Below, in pieces: positions 55,358-64,000 of a stretch of DNA of 64,000 bases. Positions within the stretch are counted from its first letter, which is position 1; the number at the start of each line of letters is the position of its first letter. The translations under genes and the position numbers were made by a program. Below the pieces are notes generated by a model. It made no database searches. It was not told the DNA's origin and saw only the letters and a program-made list of their open reading frames with translations. The DNA comes from Amycolatopsis jejuensis (lineage in GTDB: Bacteria; Actinomycetota; Actinomycetes; Mycobacteriales; Pseudonocardiaceae): positions 62,001 through 126,000 of the forward strand of contig NZ_JNYZ01000016.1 in the NCBI RefSeq assembly GCF_000717335.1. Direction: 5' to 3'.

Positions 55358-56143
55358 ATGACGAACATCGTTGTCCTGGTCAAGCAGGTACCGGACACCT
55401 ATTCGGAGCGGAAGCTCTCCGGTTCCGACAACACCCTTGACCGCGAATCCGCCGACGCCGTGCTCGACGAGATCAACGAGAAGGCCGTCGAAGAGGCCCT
55501 CAAGATCAAGGAAGCGGGCGAGGGCGAGGTCACCGTGATCTCGGTCGGCCCGGACCGCGCGACCGACGCGATCCGCAAAGCGCTTTCGATGGGCGCCGAC
55601 AAGGCCATCCACGTGTCCGACGAGGCGCTGCACGGCTCCGACGCGATCGCCACCGCGAAGGTCATCGCCGCCGCGATCGGCAAGGTCGAGGGCTTCGACC
55701 TGATCCTGGCCGGCAACGAGGCGTCCGACGGCCGCGGCGCCGCCGTGCCCGCGATCGTGGCCGAGCTGCTCGGCCTGCCGCAGCTGACCTATGTGCGTCA
55801 GCTGAACGTCGAGGGCACCGCCGTGAAGGCCGACCGCGAGACCGAGGACGGCATTACCCACCTCGAGGCGAACCTGCCTGCGCTGGTGAGCGTGAGCGAG
55901 AAGATCAACGAGCCGCGGTACCCGTCGTTCAAGGGCATCATGGCCGCGAAGAAGAAGCCGGTCGAGACGCTGACCATCGCCGACCTGGGCATCGACGCGG
56001 GCGAGGTCGGTCTCGCCAACGCGTGGTCGACGGTCGTCGAGGCCTTGCCGAAGCCGCCGCGCACCGCGGGCGAGAAGGTCGAGGACGAGGGCGACGGCGG
56101 CTCGAAGGTCGCCGAGTACCTGGTCGCGCAGAAGCTCATCTGA
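55358..56143 (+). CDS. etfB: Electron transfer flavoprotein beta subunit
   Basis: A 261-residue ETF-beta: TNIVVLVKQVPDTYSERKL at the N-terminus, LILAGNEASDGRGAAVPAIVAELL (the ETF-beta signature region) and a C-terminal LPKPPRTAGEKVEDEGDGG. It accepts electrons from acyl-CoA dehydrogenases with its alpha partner. ATG start with GGGAGG 13 nt upstream. etfA follows after 28 bp. This corresponds to Rv3029c. Confidence 0.96.
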   Translation: MTNIVVLVKQVPDTYSERKLSGSDNTLDRESADAVLDEINEKAVEEALKIKEAGEGEVTVISVGPDRATDAIRKALSMGADKAIHVSDEALHGSDAIATAKVIAAAIGKVEGFDLILAGNEASDGRGAAVPAIVAELLGLPQLTYVRQLNVEGTAVKADRETEDGITHLEANLPALVSVSEKINEPRYPSFKGIMAAKKKPVETLTIADLGIDAGEVGLANAWSTVVEALPKPPRTAGEKVEDEGDGGSKVAEYLVAQKLI

Positions 56144-56171
56144 GACACGGTTTCGAGGAGGATTCCGGAAA

Positions 56172-57131
56172 ATGGCTGAAGTACTCGTCCTCGTCGACCA
56201 TGTCGACGGCGATGTCAAGAAGGTCACGCTCGAGCTGCTGACCGCGGCGCGCGCCCTGGGTGAGCCGTCCGCCGTCGTGGTGGGCCCGACCGGGACCGCG
56301 GCGAAGGCCAAGGAAGCGCTTGCCGGCCACGGCGCGGCGAAGGTGTACGTCGCAGAGGGTGACGACGCCTCCGGCTACCTGGTCACCCCGAAGGTGGACG
56401 TGCTCGCGAAGCTTGCCGAGCAGGTGTCCCCGGCCGCGGTGCTCGTCGCCGCCAGCGCCGAGGGCAAAGAGGTCGCCGCGCGGGTCGCGCTGCGGATGGG
56501 CTCGGGTCTGCTTTACGACGCGGTCGACGTCAACTCCGACGGCAGCGTGGACCAGTCCATCTTCGGTGGCGCGTTCTCGGTGAAGGCCAAGGTCGCCAAG
56601 GGTGCGCCGGTCATCTCGGTGCGCCCGGGTGCCGTCGAGGCTGAGGCCGCCGATGGCGCGGCGGCCGAGGAGACCGTCGAGATCCCGGCGCAGGACCCGG
56701 CGAAGTCGGCCAAGATCACCGGCATCGAGCCGGTGGTGGGCGGCGACCGTCCGGAGCTGACCGAGGCATCGATCGTCGTGTCCGGTGGCCGCGGCGTCGG
56801 GTCGGCGGAGAAGTTCGACGTCGTCGAGAAGCTGGCCGACTCGCTCGGCGCGGCCGTCGGCGCGTCCCGCGCAGCCGTCGACTCCGGGTACTACCCGGCG
56901 CAGTTCCAGGTCGGCCAGACCGGCAAGACGGTGTCGCCACAGCTGTACATCGCGCTCGGCATTTCCGGCGCGATCCAGCACCGCGCCGGCATGCAGACGT
57001 CGAAGACGATCATCGCCGTCAACAAGGACGCCGAGGCGCCGATCTTCGAGATCGCCGACTTCGGGGTGGTGGGTGACCTGTTCAACGTCGCGCCGCAGCT
57101 GACCGAGGCTGTGGAGAAGCGCAAGGGCTGA
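56172..57131 (+). CDS. etfA: Electron transfer flavoprotein alpha subunit
   Basis: A 319-residue ETF-alpha. The C-terminal FAD-binding signature is [20 protein letters not shown] then [19 protein letters not shown]. It forms the ETF heterodimer with the upstream etfB product. The ATG has GAGGAGG upstream, and a strong terminator follows. Counterpart of Rv3028c. Confidence 0.96.
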   Translation: MAEVLVLVDHVDGDVKKVTLELLTAARALGEPSAVVVGPTGTAAKAKEALAGHGAAKVYVAEGDDASGYLVTPKVDVLAKLAEQVSPAAVLVAASAEGKEVAARVALRMGSGLLYDAVDVNSDGSVDQSIFGGAFSVKAKVAKGAPVISVRPGAVEAEAADGAAAEETVEIPAQDPAKSAKITGIEPVVGGDRPELTEASIVVSGGRGVGSAEKFDVVEKLADSLGAAVGASRAAVDSGYYPAQFQVGQTGKTVSPQLYIALGISGAIQHRAGMQTSKTIIAVNKDAEAPIFEIADFGVVGDLFNVAPQLTEAVEKRKG

Positions 57132-57144
57132 CGTTTCCCTTCGG

Positions 57145-57177
57145 AAGGCCGCCGCGTGCTTGGCTTGCGGCGGCCTT
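57145..57177 (+). terminator. Terminator after etfA
   Basis: Perfect 11-bp arms AAGGCCGCCGC (57145-57155) and its complement (57167-57177) with an 11-nt loop, followed by TCG. The remaining 57178-57424 shows no gene and should contain the promoter of the next pair. Confidence 0.85.
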
Positions 57178-57424
57178 TCGCGTATTCGGGCCTTCCGACC
57201 GGGGTCGGCTCTCGAGCGTTCGGGGCAGCTCCGGCATCTTGGCGGTCGACCCTCCAGCGCTCGGAATCGCTTTGGCCTCCTCTCGGCGACCGTGTTCAAA
57301 GGTGGATTCGGCAGCGTCTCCACAGCCTGAGAAGAACCTGAGAACCGGCAATTAACTCAACGTGCACTGATCGGTCATCGATTGGCACTCTCCGCGGTTT
57401 CATGGTGGCAGGTACACCTTGACC

Positions 57425-58207
57425 ATGACGTCGTCACAGCTCCTCGTCAGCACTGATCAGGCGGGTGCCGACCTCCCGGCCGGCGCGCCGCGGTATTCGC
57501 TTCTCGTCGCCCATGGAAACGACGAAGTGGTTGCCGCGCAGAAGCTGCGGTACCGGGTATTCGCCGAGGAGATGGGGGCGCGGCTGCATTCCCCGGAACC
57601 CGGCCGGGACGTCGACTACTTCGACGAGTTCTGCGACCATCTCGTCGTCCGCGACGACAACACCGGCGAGATCGTCGGCTGCTACCGCATGCTTCCGCCG
57701 GAACGCGCCGCGCAGGCCGGAAAACTCTATTCCGACAGCGAATTCGACCTGACCGCACTCGCCACGCTGCGGCCGTCGCTCGTGGAGACCGGACGATCCT
57801 GCGTCCACCCGGACCACCGCAGCGGCGCCGTCGTGAGCCTCGTGTGGGCGGGAATTGCGCGCTACATGCTGCTGTCCGGCCACCGCTACCTCGCCGGTTG
57901 CGCCTCGGTTCCGCTGACCGAAGGCGGAAGCTACGCGGCAGGCGTCTGGGATGTGTTGCGTACCAAGCATCACGCGGACGAGTCACTGCACGTGTCACCG
58001 CTGAACCCTTGGGAGCCGGGGGAGATCCCGCGCCCCGACCGGGCGATGCTGCCACCGCTGATCAAGGGTTACGTGCGGCTCGGCGCCAAGGTCTGCGGCC
58101 CGCCCGCACTCGACGCGGACTTCGGCGTCGCCGACTTCTTCGTCCTCCTCGACCTCCAACAGGTCGACGAGCGTTACCTGAAGTTCTTCCTTGGAGTGCA
58201 GGCATGA
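57425..58207 (+). CDS. GNAT-type N-acyltransferase (OlsB-like)
   Basis: A 260-residue acyltransferase of the hemolysin/OlsB type: QKLRYRVFAEEMGARLHSPE, then CYRMLPPE and RSCVHPDHRSGAVVSLVWAGI. In OlsB the enzyme N-acylates ornithine with a 3-hydroxyacyl chain. Its stop overlaps the ATG of the PlsC-like gene (ATGA). Counterpart of Rv3027c; ornithine lipid synthesis is inferred from the pairing. A TTG at 57419 is an alternative start. Confidence 0.82.
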   Translation: MTSSQLLVSTDQAGADLPAGAPRYSLLVAHGNDEVVAAQKLRYRVFAEEMGARLHSPEPGRDVDYFDEFCDHLVVRDDNTGEIVGCYRMLPPERAAQAGKLYSDSEFDLTALATLRPSLVETGRSCVHPDHRSGAVVSLVWAGIARYMLLSGHRYLAGCASVPLTEGGSYAAGVWDVLRTKHHADESLHVSPLNPWEPGEIPRPDRAMLPPLIKGYVRLGAKVCGPPALDADFGVADFFVLLDLQQVDERYLKFFLGVQA

Positions 58208-59100
58208 GCCACGCCTGGATGCCGACGTCTCCATGCGGCGACGCCTGCCTGACGGAAGGCGCGCCAACTGTCGCCCTGCCCCGCAGGATCTTGCGTTACA
58301 CCGCAGCAGCCTCGGTGGTCTTCACTGCGCTGTTGATCATACCTGCGTTGCTCGTGGTCCGTGGCCGAAGCCGGGAACGCTTGCTACGCCGGATTTTCCG
58401 CTCGGTCCTGAGGGCATTCGGCGTGCGCTTGTCCGTCGTGGGCGGCGCGGACTTCCTCTCCGCCCCAGCCGGCCGAGGCGCCCTCGTGGTCAACAACCAC
58501 ATCTCGTGGCTGGACATCATCGCCATCAACGCGCTGCGCCCGATGCGTGCGCTCGCGAAGAGCGAAATCGCCTCCTGGCCGGTGCTGGGAACCCTCGTCC
58601 GCCGCGGCGGCAGCATCTTCCTGGACCGCAATCGCTTGCGCACCCTGCCGGACACCATGTCTCGCCTGGCCGACAGCCTCCGCGCCGGCGCTCTCGTCAA
58701 CGTCACCCCCGAAGGCACGACCTGGTGCGGCCTGGCGTCCGGCCGCTTCACCACGGCGACGTTCCAGGCCGCCATCGACGGCGGCGTCCCGGTCCGCCCG
58801 ATCGCATTGCGATACCGCCTGGCCGACGGCCGCGAGACCAGCCAGCCCGCGTTCATCGGCCCGGAGTCGCTCATCGCGTCCCTGCGCCGGGTCGCCGCAC
58901 TACGTGGTCTGGTCCTTGAGGTGCACGTATGCCCCGAGATCGCTCCCGGCCGAGCGGACGACCGCCACTCGCTCGCGGCCCTCGCCGAATCCGCGGTCCA
59001 CTCGGCCCTCGGCACGGTCCGCATCCCGCCGCAACGCCGTCGCCGGGTCCGGGTCCGGGTCGACCGTTCGACTTCCTCCTCCCACTCGGTGATGCACTGA
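58204..59100 (+). CDS. 1-acyl-sn-glycerol-3-phosphate-type acyltransferase (PlsC/OlsA-like)
   Basis: A 298-residue membrane-associated acyltransferase. The catalytic HX4D is in NNHISWLDII and the substrate-binding segment is TPEGTTWCG; a hydrophobic N-terminal anchor lies at about 30-55. It is translationally coupled to the OlsB-like gene, so it may esterify lyso-ornithine lipid (OlsA role) or act as a phosphatidate-forming enzyme. Counterpart of Rv3026c. Confidence 0.87.
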   Translation: MSHAWMPTSPCGDACLTEGAPTVALPRRILRYTAAASVVFTALLIIPALLVVRGRSRERLLRRIFRSVLRAFGVRLSVVGGADFLSAPAGRGALVVNNHISWLDIIAINALRPMRALAKSEIASWPVLGTLVRRGGSIFLDRNRLRTLPDTMSRLADSLRAGALVNVTPEGTTWCGLASGRFTTATFQAAIDGGVPVRPIALRYRLADGRETSQPAFIGPESLIASLRRVAALRGLVLEVHVCPEIAPGRADDRHSLAALAESAVHSALGTVRIPPQRRRRVRVRVDRSTSSSHSVMH

Positions 59101-59135
59101 CGTCGGAATGCCTGGTCAGGCTGGCGCTGGGAGGA

Positions 59136-59154
59136 GTTGCCGTTTTTCGGCGAC
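59136..59154. repeat. Dispersed 19-bp palindrome (copy 7)
   Basis: GTTGCC-gtttttc-GGCGAC, identical to the copy at 37765-37783; 36 bp after the PlsC-like stop. Confidence 0.8.
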
Positions 59155-59201
59155 GCCTCGGGTCGGTCGCGTTCGTCGTCGTGCGGCCGTCCCCGCGGGC
59201 T

Positions 59202-59309
59202 GCCATCGAGACCGACGGCGATGGAACTGGCGGCCATCGAGACCGACGGCGATGGAACTGGCGGCCATCGAGACCGACGGCGATGGAACTGGCGGCCATC
59301 GAGACCGAC
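59202..59309. repeat. 31-bp tandem repeat (3.5 copies)
   Basis: Three identical 31-bp units (59202, 59233, 59264) with GCCATCGAGACCGACGGCGA followed by TGGAACTGGCG, and a partial fourth. CCATCG-n10-CGATGG is an inverted repeat within each unit. It sits between the convergent PlsC-like and quinone oxidoreductase genes; nothing else is coded in 59101-59603. Confidence 0.9.
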
Positions 59310-59465
59310 CGCCATCGAGACCGACGGCCATCGAACCAACAGCGATCGAACCCGTGGGGCGATCGAAGCTAGCCGTAGCAAAGGCAGGCCCCAACCGAGG
59401 TCGACGATCCACAGCGGCCCGAGGGCAGCTGAGACCGACCGCCCCGGAATCACCCGCCCAGGATC

Positions 59466-59519
59466 CTCGCCGCTCAGCGGCAACCGCCGTCAGCCAGGTC
59501 CTAGCCGCTGAGCGGCAAC
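59466..59519. repeat. Dispersed 19-bp palindromes (copies 8 and 9)
   Basis: CTCGCC-gctcagc-GGCAAC at 59466-59484 and CTAGCC-gctgagc-GGCAAC at 59501-59519, downstream of the quinone oxidoreductase gene. Confidence 0.7.
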
Positions 59520-59603
59520 ACCCAGGCCCAGCCGCCACGGACCGGCCCCGCCGGGATCAACCGACCGGCGCGAACACGATCAACCTTAGCCGGACCACAG
59601 TAG

Positions 59604-60509
59604 TCAGGAAACGGCAATAGTCAGCTTCCCGCCAGGGTGCCCACCTTGGCTCTCCTCCTGGGCCGCAGCGGCTTCCGCCAATGGGTAACTCTTCCCCTGC
59701 GCGATCCGCAGTCCACCCCGTACCTGGCTGAGAATCTCGTGCAGAACCTCGGTCGTTTGCCCTTCCTGCCCGCCGGAAGAAAAGGGCAGCCCGAGCTCGA
59801 ATGCGGCCGCGTCGGCGATGGTCACCACGCGGTCCGCAGACCCGCGTAATTCGACTGATTCCGGTAATACGCCATGACCCGACGTGTCGAATACCGCGTC
59901 GACCGGTCGATCCGCCACTTCCCGGACTCGCTCAGCCCACCCATCGCCGTAACGCACCGGAATCGCGCCCAGTTCTTTCACCTCATCGAGATTCCGTTGA
60001 CCAGCCGAACCGATCACCGTCACACCCCGCGCGACTGCGATCTGTGTCGCTAATCGCCCCACAGCGCCACTCGCGCCATGGATGACCAGCAGCTCACCTG
60101 CCTTCACGTCAAGCAGACGCAACACGCGCAACGCCGTTTCGCCAGCCACCGGCAACGCCACCGCGTCGTCCCACGACAGGTCCGCAGGCTTGCGAATCAG
60201 TGTTCCGCCGAGCGCGAACTCCGCGTACGGGCCGGTCGCCGACCACCCGAACACTTCGTCTCCGACGCTCAACTCGGCCCCATCACCAGCTGCATCGACG
60301 ACTCCGGAGACCTCAAGACCTGGAATCTGCGGCTTCTCGAGGGCAGCGCCGCCCGCCATGGCTCCCGAACGGATCTTCCAGTCGATCGGGTTGACGCCCG
60401 CCCGCCGCACCGCGACCCGCACCTGCCCGGGCCCAGGCTCAGGCACCGGGACGTCGTTCAGCTGCAGCACTTCGGGCCCGCCATATTCGGCAAGAGTGAT
60501 GGCTCGCAT
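59604..60509 (-). CDS. MDR-superfamily NADPH:quinone oxidoreductase
   Basis: A 301-residue medium-chain reductase without zinc ligands: AGVNPIDWKIRSGA and the NADPH-binding HGASGAVGRLATQIAVARG. It resembles zeta-crystallin-like quinone reductases. ATG at 60509; divergent from the MFS exporter gene, with 278 bp between the starts. Confidence 0.9.
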   Translation of the reverse strand: MRAITLAEYGGPEVLQLNDVPVPEPGPGQVRVAVRRAGVNPIDWKIRSGAMAGGAALEKPQIPGLEVSGVVDAAGDGAELSVGDEVFGWSATGPYAEFALGGTLIRKPADLSWDDAVALPVAGETALRVLRLLDVKAGELLVIHGASGAVGRLATQIAVARGVTVIGSAGQRNLDEVKELGAIPVRYGDGWAERVREVADRPVDAVFDTSGHGVLPESVELRGSADRVVTIADAAAFELGLPFSSGGQEGQTTEVLHEILSQVRGGLRIAQGKSYPLAEAAAAQEESQGGHPGGKLTIAVS

Positions 60510-60749
60510 CTCGGTTTGCACGCTCCTTAGGTTCCGCACTGGCGTTCCGCTCCTCCAATTTCAAGCCAACCGCACTCCGGCGCATTCCGAACTGCCGGGG
60601 TCAAGACGCGTGCACCCGAGGGATTCGTTCCAGTATTGGGGCGACATTGGGATCCCTCGTCGCCGATTTCCGGCCAGCGGCCTTTAGCATCCTGTCCGCT
60701 TCCCCATGCATGGCTACGGATTGGAATGACAGGTTCCTGACACGCGGAC

Positions 60750-60772
60750 TTGACCTCCACCGGACTGGAGGT
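60750..60772 (+). promoter_or_regulatory. MerR-type promoter of the MFS gene
   Basis: A perfect 7-bp inverted repeat ACCTCCA-n6-TGGAGGT (60753-60772) overlaps a TTGACC -35 hexamer (60750-60755), with CAGGCT 19 bp further as the likely -10. A palindrome in an over-long spacer is the layout of MerR-family promoters. No merR gene is in the window. Confidence 0.5.
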
Positions 60773-60787
60773 TGCAGGCTCGCAGGC

Positions 60788-62152
60788 ATGAGCCAGGCCG
60801 TCGAAACGCAGCCCCGAAGAAGCGTCCTGTGGAGCCGCGACCATCGTCTCGTCACCGTCGGTCTGTTGCTCGTGGTCACGTTGGTGGCCTTCGAAAACAT
60901 GGGCGTCGCCACCGCAATGCCGACCCTCGTCGCCGACCTCCACGGACTCGCGCTTTACTCATGGCCGTTCACGACGTTTCTGGTGGCAAGCGTCATCGCG
61001 ACCGTGCTGTCCGGGCGAATGGGCGACCGCCGCGGCCCTGCGCCGGCGCTCCTGATTGGTCCGGCGCTGTTCGCCGCGGGCCTGATCGTCGCGGGCACAG
61101 CGAGCACCATGCCGATGCTCCTGGCCGGCCGTGCACTGCAAGGCTTCGGTTCGGGACTCCTGCTGGTGTCCGTTTCCCTCCTGATCGCGTTGACCTTCAC
61201 CGACCGCGAGCGTCCCGTCATCTACGCCGCAAACGCCGCGGCCTGGGTCCTGCCTGCCGTTATCGGTCCGTCCGTCGCCGGCTTGGTGACCGTCACAATC
61301 GGCTGGCGATGGGTGTTCCTCGGCCTGGTGCCCCTGGTCGTTGTCGGGGTCGCCCTCCTTTTCGTCGTGATTCGCCGTTTGCCGACCCACGTCCCGCTCG
61401 CTGCCGGTCGGCGAGCTGGAGTCGTCGCTGCTGTTGTCGTCGCATTGGGCGTGGCCGCGCTGAGCTGGGCTGCTCAACATCCCTCGCCGACCGCTGTCGC
61501 ATACGGCGCCCTAGGACTTGTCGCGCTCGCCGTTGCGTTGCGGAAGCTCCTGCCCGCCGGCACCTTGACCTCCCGCCCAGGCTTGCCCACAGTGGTCGCG
61601 TCACGCGCCTTGATCGCTGGTGCATATGCCGGGATGGAGGCGTACCTCCCGCTGACCATGACCGCCGTCCACGGCTACAGTCCGGCACTCGCCGGACTTC
61701 CGCTGACCATCACCGCCCTGGGCTGGTCCGCCGCGTCCGCGCTCCAAGGCCGGTTCCTCGATTGGTCACGCGAGGCGTCGCTGCGTACCGGCTTCGCCCT
61801 GGTCGCCGTGGGTTTGATCGGGTTCGGTTTCGTCGCCCAACCGTGGTTCCCCGCGTGGGTCGCCTTCGCCGTCTGCGCGGTCGGCGGCGCCGGTATGGGG
61901 ATCGCGATGCCCGCGATTTCCGTCCTCCTGCTGCGCTACTCACCAGAGGGTGAACGCGGGTTCAATACCTCGGCCGTGCAGCTCGCAGACTGGGTCGGAT
62001 CGGCCCTGCTCATCGGCCTCGGCGGGGTCCTCCTGGTCGTGGTGGCGTCCGCCGCACAGCCTGCATCCGCGATGGGTCTGCTCAGCATCGCCCTGGTCGC
62101 GCTCGCGGTGCTGGGCGTCGGTCTCACCAGCAGGTGGCCCAAGCAGGTGTGA
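60788..62152 (+). CDS. MFS transporter (DHA2-like multidrug exporter)
   Basis: A 454-residue membrane protein with about 12-14 hydrophobic segments. The loop after segment 2 is [12 protein letters not shown] (MFS motif A) and the fifth segment shows [15 protein letters not shown] (motif C of exporters). It exports an unknown drug-like compound. ATG at 60788. Confidence 0.9.
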   Translation: MSQAVETQPRRSVLWSRDHRLVTVGLLLVVTLVAFENMGVATAMPTLVADLHGLALYSWPFTTFLVASVIATVLSGRMGDRRGPAPALLIGPALFAAGLIVAGTASTMPMLLAGRALQGFGSGLLLVSVSLLIALTFTDRERPVIYAANAAAWVLPAVIGPSVAGLVTVTIGWRWVFLGLVPLVVVGVALLFVVIRRLPTHVPLAAGRRAGVVAAVVVALGVAALSWAAQHPSPTAVAYGALGLVALAVALRKLLPAGTLTSRPGLPTVVASRALIAGAYAGMEAYLPLTMTAVHGYSPALAGLPLTITALGWSAASALQGRFLDWSREASLRTGFALVAVGLIGFGFVAQPWFPAWVAFAVCAVGGAGMGIAMPAISVLLLRYSPEGERGFNTSAVQLADWVGSALLIGLGGVLLVVVASAAQPASAMGLLSIALVALAVLGVGLTSRWPKQV

Positions 62153-62216
62153 CAGGCCTCTCCGCGGCCCGGGGCGAGCTTCGTCACAGGCCGCAGCGGT
62201 CTACCCTGATAGGGCG

Positions 62217-63413
62217 ATGACCTATCTCGACCATGCGGCAACCACTCCGATGCTGCCCGAAGCCGTGGCGGCGATGACCGAGGCTTTGTCCACCGTGGGC
62301 AACGCCTCTGCGCTGCACTCTTCGGGCCGTCGAGCTCGCCGAGCCGTCGAAGAGTCACGCGAAGTGATCGCCGCCGCCTTGGGCGCGCGTCCGTCGGAGG
62401 TGATCTTCACCGGCGGCGGTACGGAGAGTGACAACCTCGCGGTCAAGGGCATCTTCTGGGCTCGCAAAGCCGAAGACCCGGCTCGGCGCCGCGTCCTCTG
62501 CAGCACTGTTGAGCACCATGCTGTGCTGGACACCGTCGAATGGCTCGAGCAGCATTCGGGTGCCGAGATCACCTGGCTCGAGGTGGACGATCAGGGCCGC
62601 GTTTCTCCGGAAACGCTTCGCGCCGCGATCGAGTCGGAGCCGGAGACCGTCGCCCTCGCAACGGTGATGTGGGCAAACAACGAGGTCGGCACGATCAATC
62701 CGATCGCCGCTCTCTCCGCGGTGTGCAATGAGTACGAGATCCCGCTGCACACCGATGCGGTGCAATCGGTCGGCGCCATCCCCGTGGACTTCGCCACGTC
62801 CGGCGCGGCCGCGCTCACCTTGACCGGTCACAAACTCGGCGGCCCGTATGGCGTCGGCGCTCTTCTTCTCGACCGCGACACTTCCTGCGTGCCGGTCCTC
62901 CACGGCGGCGGCCAGGAACGCAGCGTGCGCTCCGGCACCCTCGACGTCCCCGCAATCGCGGGCTTTGCTGCGGCAGTACACGCAGCGACGACCGGTCGTG
63001 CGGAGTATGTCGCGCGCGTCGAGAAGCTGCGCGATGAACTCGTTGCTGCTGTCCAGCGCGAGATTCCCGACGCAATCCTCAATGGCCGCGACAGCGATCG
63101 CTTGCCGAGCCATGCTCACTTCACCTTCCCCGGCTGCGCAGGTGACAGCCTTCTGATGCTCCTGGACGCCAAAGGCATCGAATGCTCCACTGGCTCGGCA
63201 TGCACGGCCGGTGTTGCAGAGCCAAGCCACGTTCTCCTCGCGATGGGTGCAGACGCCGCTGCGGCCCGAGGCTCGCTCCGTTTCTCGCTCGGCCATACGT
63301 CCACCCTGGATGATGTGAACACGCTCGCCCGCGAGATCGGCGGTGTTGTCACCCGCGCCCGACAGGCCGGTCTGGCCGGCATGCGCAAACAGACGCAGAA
63401 GCAAGAGGTGTAA
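62217..63413 (+). CDS. iscS: Cysteine desulfurase
   Basis: A 398-residue class V PLP enzyme that passes sulfur from cysteine to acceptors. The PLP lysine is Lys206 ([10 protein letters not shown]) and the catalytic Cys in [14 protein letters not shown] sits in the longer loop of the IscS/NifS (group I) type. It is 3 bp upstream of mnmA, the usual acceptor in actinobacteria, where it supplies sulfur for tRNA thiolation. Counterpart of Rv3025c. Confidence 0.96.
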   Translation: MTYLDHAATTPMLPEAVAAMTEALSTVGNASALHSSGRRARRAVEESREVIAAALGARPSEVIFTGGGTESDNLAVKGIFWARKAEDPARRRVLCSTVEHHAVLDTVEWLEQHSGAEITWLEVDDQGRVSPETLRAAIESEPETVALATVMWANNEVGTINPIAALSAVCNEYEIPLHTDAVQSVGAIPVDFATSGAAALTLTGHKLGGPYGVGALLLDRDTSCVPVLHGGGQERSVRSGTLDVPAIAGFAAAVHAATTGRAEYVARVEKLRDELVAAVQREIPDAILNGRDSDRLPSHAHFTFPGCAGDSLLMLLDAKGIECSTGSACTAGVAEPSHVLLAMGADAAAARGSLRFSLGHTSTLDDVNTLAREIGGVVTRARQAGLAGMRKQTQKQEV

Positions 63414-63416
63414 CTG

Positions 63417-64000
63417 ATGCGGGTATTGGCCGCAATGAGCGGAGGAGTCGATTCGGCCGTCGCTGCCGCTCGCGCGGTTGACGCCGGGCACGATGTCGTC
63501 GGCGTGCATCTGGCCCTCTCGGCCCAGCCTGGCACGTTGCGGATGGGCTCCCGAGGCTGCTGCACGATCGAGGATTCGCATGACGCGCGGCGGGCTGCGG
63601 ACATTCTCGGTATCCCTTTCTACATCTGGGATTTCGCGGAGCGTTTCACCGAGGAGGTCGTTGAGACGTTCGTCGGCGAGTACGCCGCGGGCCGCACACC
63701 GAATCCTTGCGTGACTTGCAACGAGAAGATCAAGTTCGAGGCGCTGCTCGAGAAGGCTCTCGCTCTCGGGTTCGATGCCGTTGCGACGGGTCACTATGCA
63801 CGTCTAGCGACTGTCGATGGCGAGTTGGAGCTTCGCCGGAGCGCGGACGAAGGTAAGGACCAGTCGTACGTTCTGGCTTCATTGCAGCCAGAGCAGCTCC
63901 GTCGTGCGATGTTTCCGCTGGGCGACACATGGAAATCGGACGTCCGAGCTGAAGCGGAGGAGCGGGGTCTGTCCGTTGCGAGGAAGCCGGACAGCCACGA
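63417..64000 (+). CDS. mnmA: tRNA 2-thiouridine synthase MnmA (3' end outside window)
   Basis: The first 194 codons of MnmA. The PP-loop SGGVDS at 8-13 binds ATP, and [14 protein letters not shown] holds the first catalytic cysteine. With IscS it makes s2U34 in tRNA. It starts 3 bp after iscS and runs off the right edge. Counterpart of Rv3024c. Confidence 0.96.
   Translation, partial: MRVLAAMSGGVDSAVAAARAVDAGHDVVGVHLALSAQPGTLRMGSRGCCTIEDSHDARRAADILGIPFYIWDFAERFTEEVVETFVGEYAAGRTPNPCVTCNEKIKFEALLEKALALGFDAVATGHYARLATVDGELELRRSADEGKDQSYVLASLQPEQLRRAMFPLGDTWKSDVRAEAEERGLSVARKPDSH

Overview
The window is high-GC actinobacterial DNA and fits best with Amycolatopsis or a close relative in the Pseudonocardiaceae. 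The evidence is third-position-GC coding with GTG and TTG starts, a RamB-type regulator divergent from aceA, a mycobacterium-like methylglucose-polysaccharide/etf/iscS/mnmA gene order, an MptB-type mannosyltransferase and an F420-type LLM oxidoreductase. Taxonomy is inferred from gene content only; no rRNA or tRNA gene was recognised.

Layout. 0-12 kb: the end of a YbbN-like thioredoxin, a zinc-metallopeptidase lipoprotein, alpha-glucan phosphorylase, a cysteine dioxygenase/rhodanese pair, an ABC ATPase and a tight run of enoyl-CoA hydratase, two methyltransferases and a secreted HAD phosphatase, then a secreted GH18 protein. 13-20 kb: small regulator/enzyme modules (MarR/monooxygenase, XRE-cupin divergent from an oxidoreductase-methyltransferase fusion, ArsR/SRPBCC, LysR/LLM oxidoreductase) and an IS481 remnant. 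20-24 kb: a YqeY-like protein, an MptB-like mannosyltransferase and an OmpR-type two-component system. 24-30 kb: three TetR regulators with visible operators, among small oxidoreductases and one decayed SDR. 30-40 kb: an NlpC/P60 wall hydrolase with a long repeat domain, coupled to a nucleoside hydrolase; a hexapeptide acyltransferase; an aldehyde dehydrogenase with an XRE regulator; a secreted alpha/beta hydrolase; a broken IS3 element. 40-46 kb: threonine ammonia-lyase and the glyoxylate shunt (ramB, aceA, aceB). 46-59 kb: a split methylglucose-polysaccharide cluster (GT4, GH57, methyltransferase) with a GH2 enzyme and a glutathione peroxidase between its parts, DegV, etfBA and an olsBA-like acyltransferase pair. 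59-64 kb: a quinone oxidoreductase, an MFS exporter, iscS and the start of mnmA.

The most unusual layer is non-coding. Almost every long spacer between convergent genes holds a private tandem array of 20-52 bp units. Most units carry a small inverted repeat, and at least two arrays run into the stop codon of the neighbouring gene. Independently, a 19-bp imperfect palindrome (arms GTYGCC/GGCRAC, 7-nt centre) is scattered through spacers from 37 to 60 kb. The same motif is amplified in frame, on a strict 39-bp period, inside the NlpC/P60 gene, where it encodes SPLNGD.
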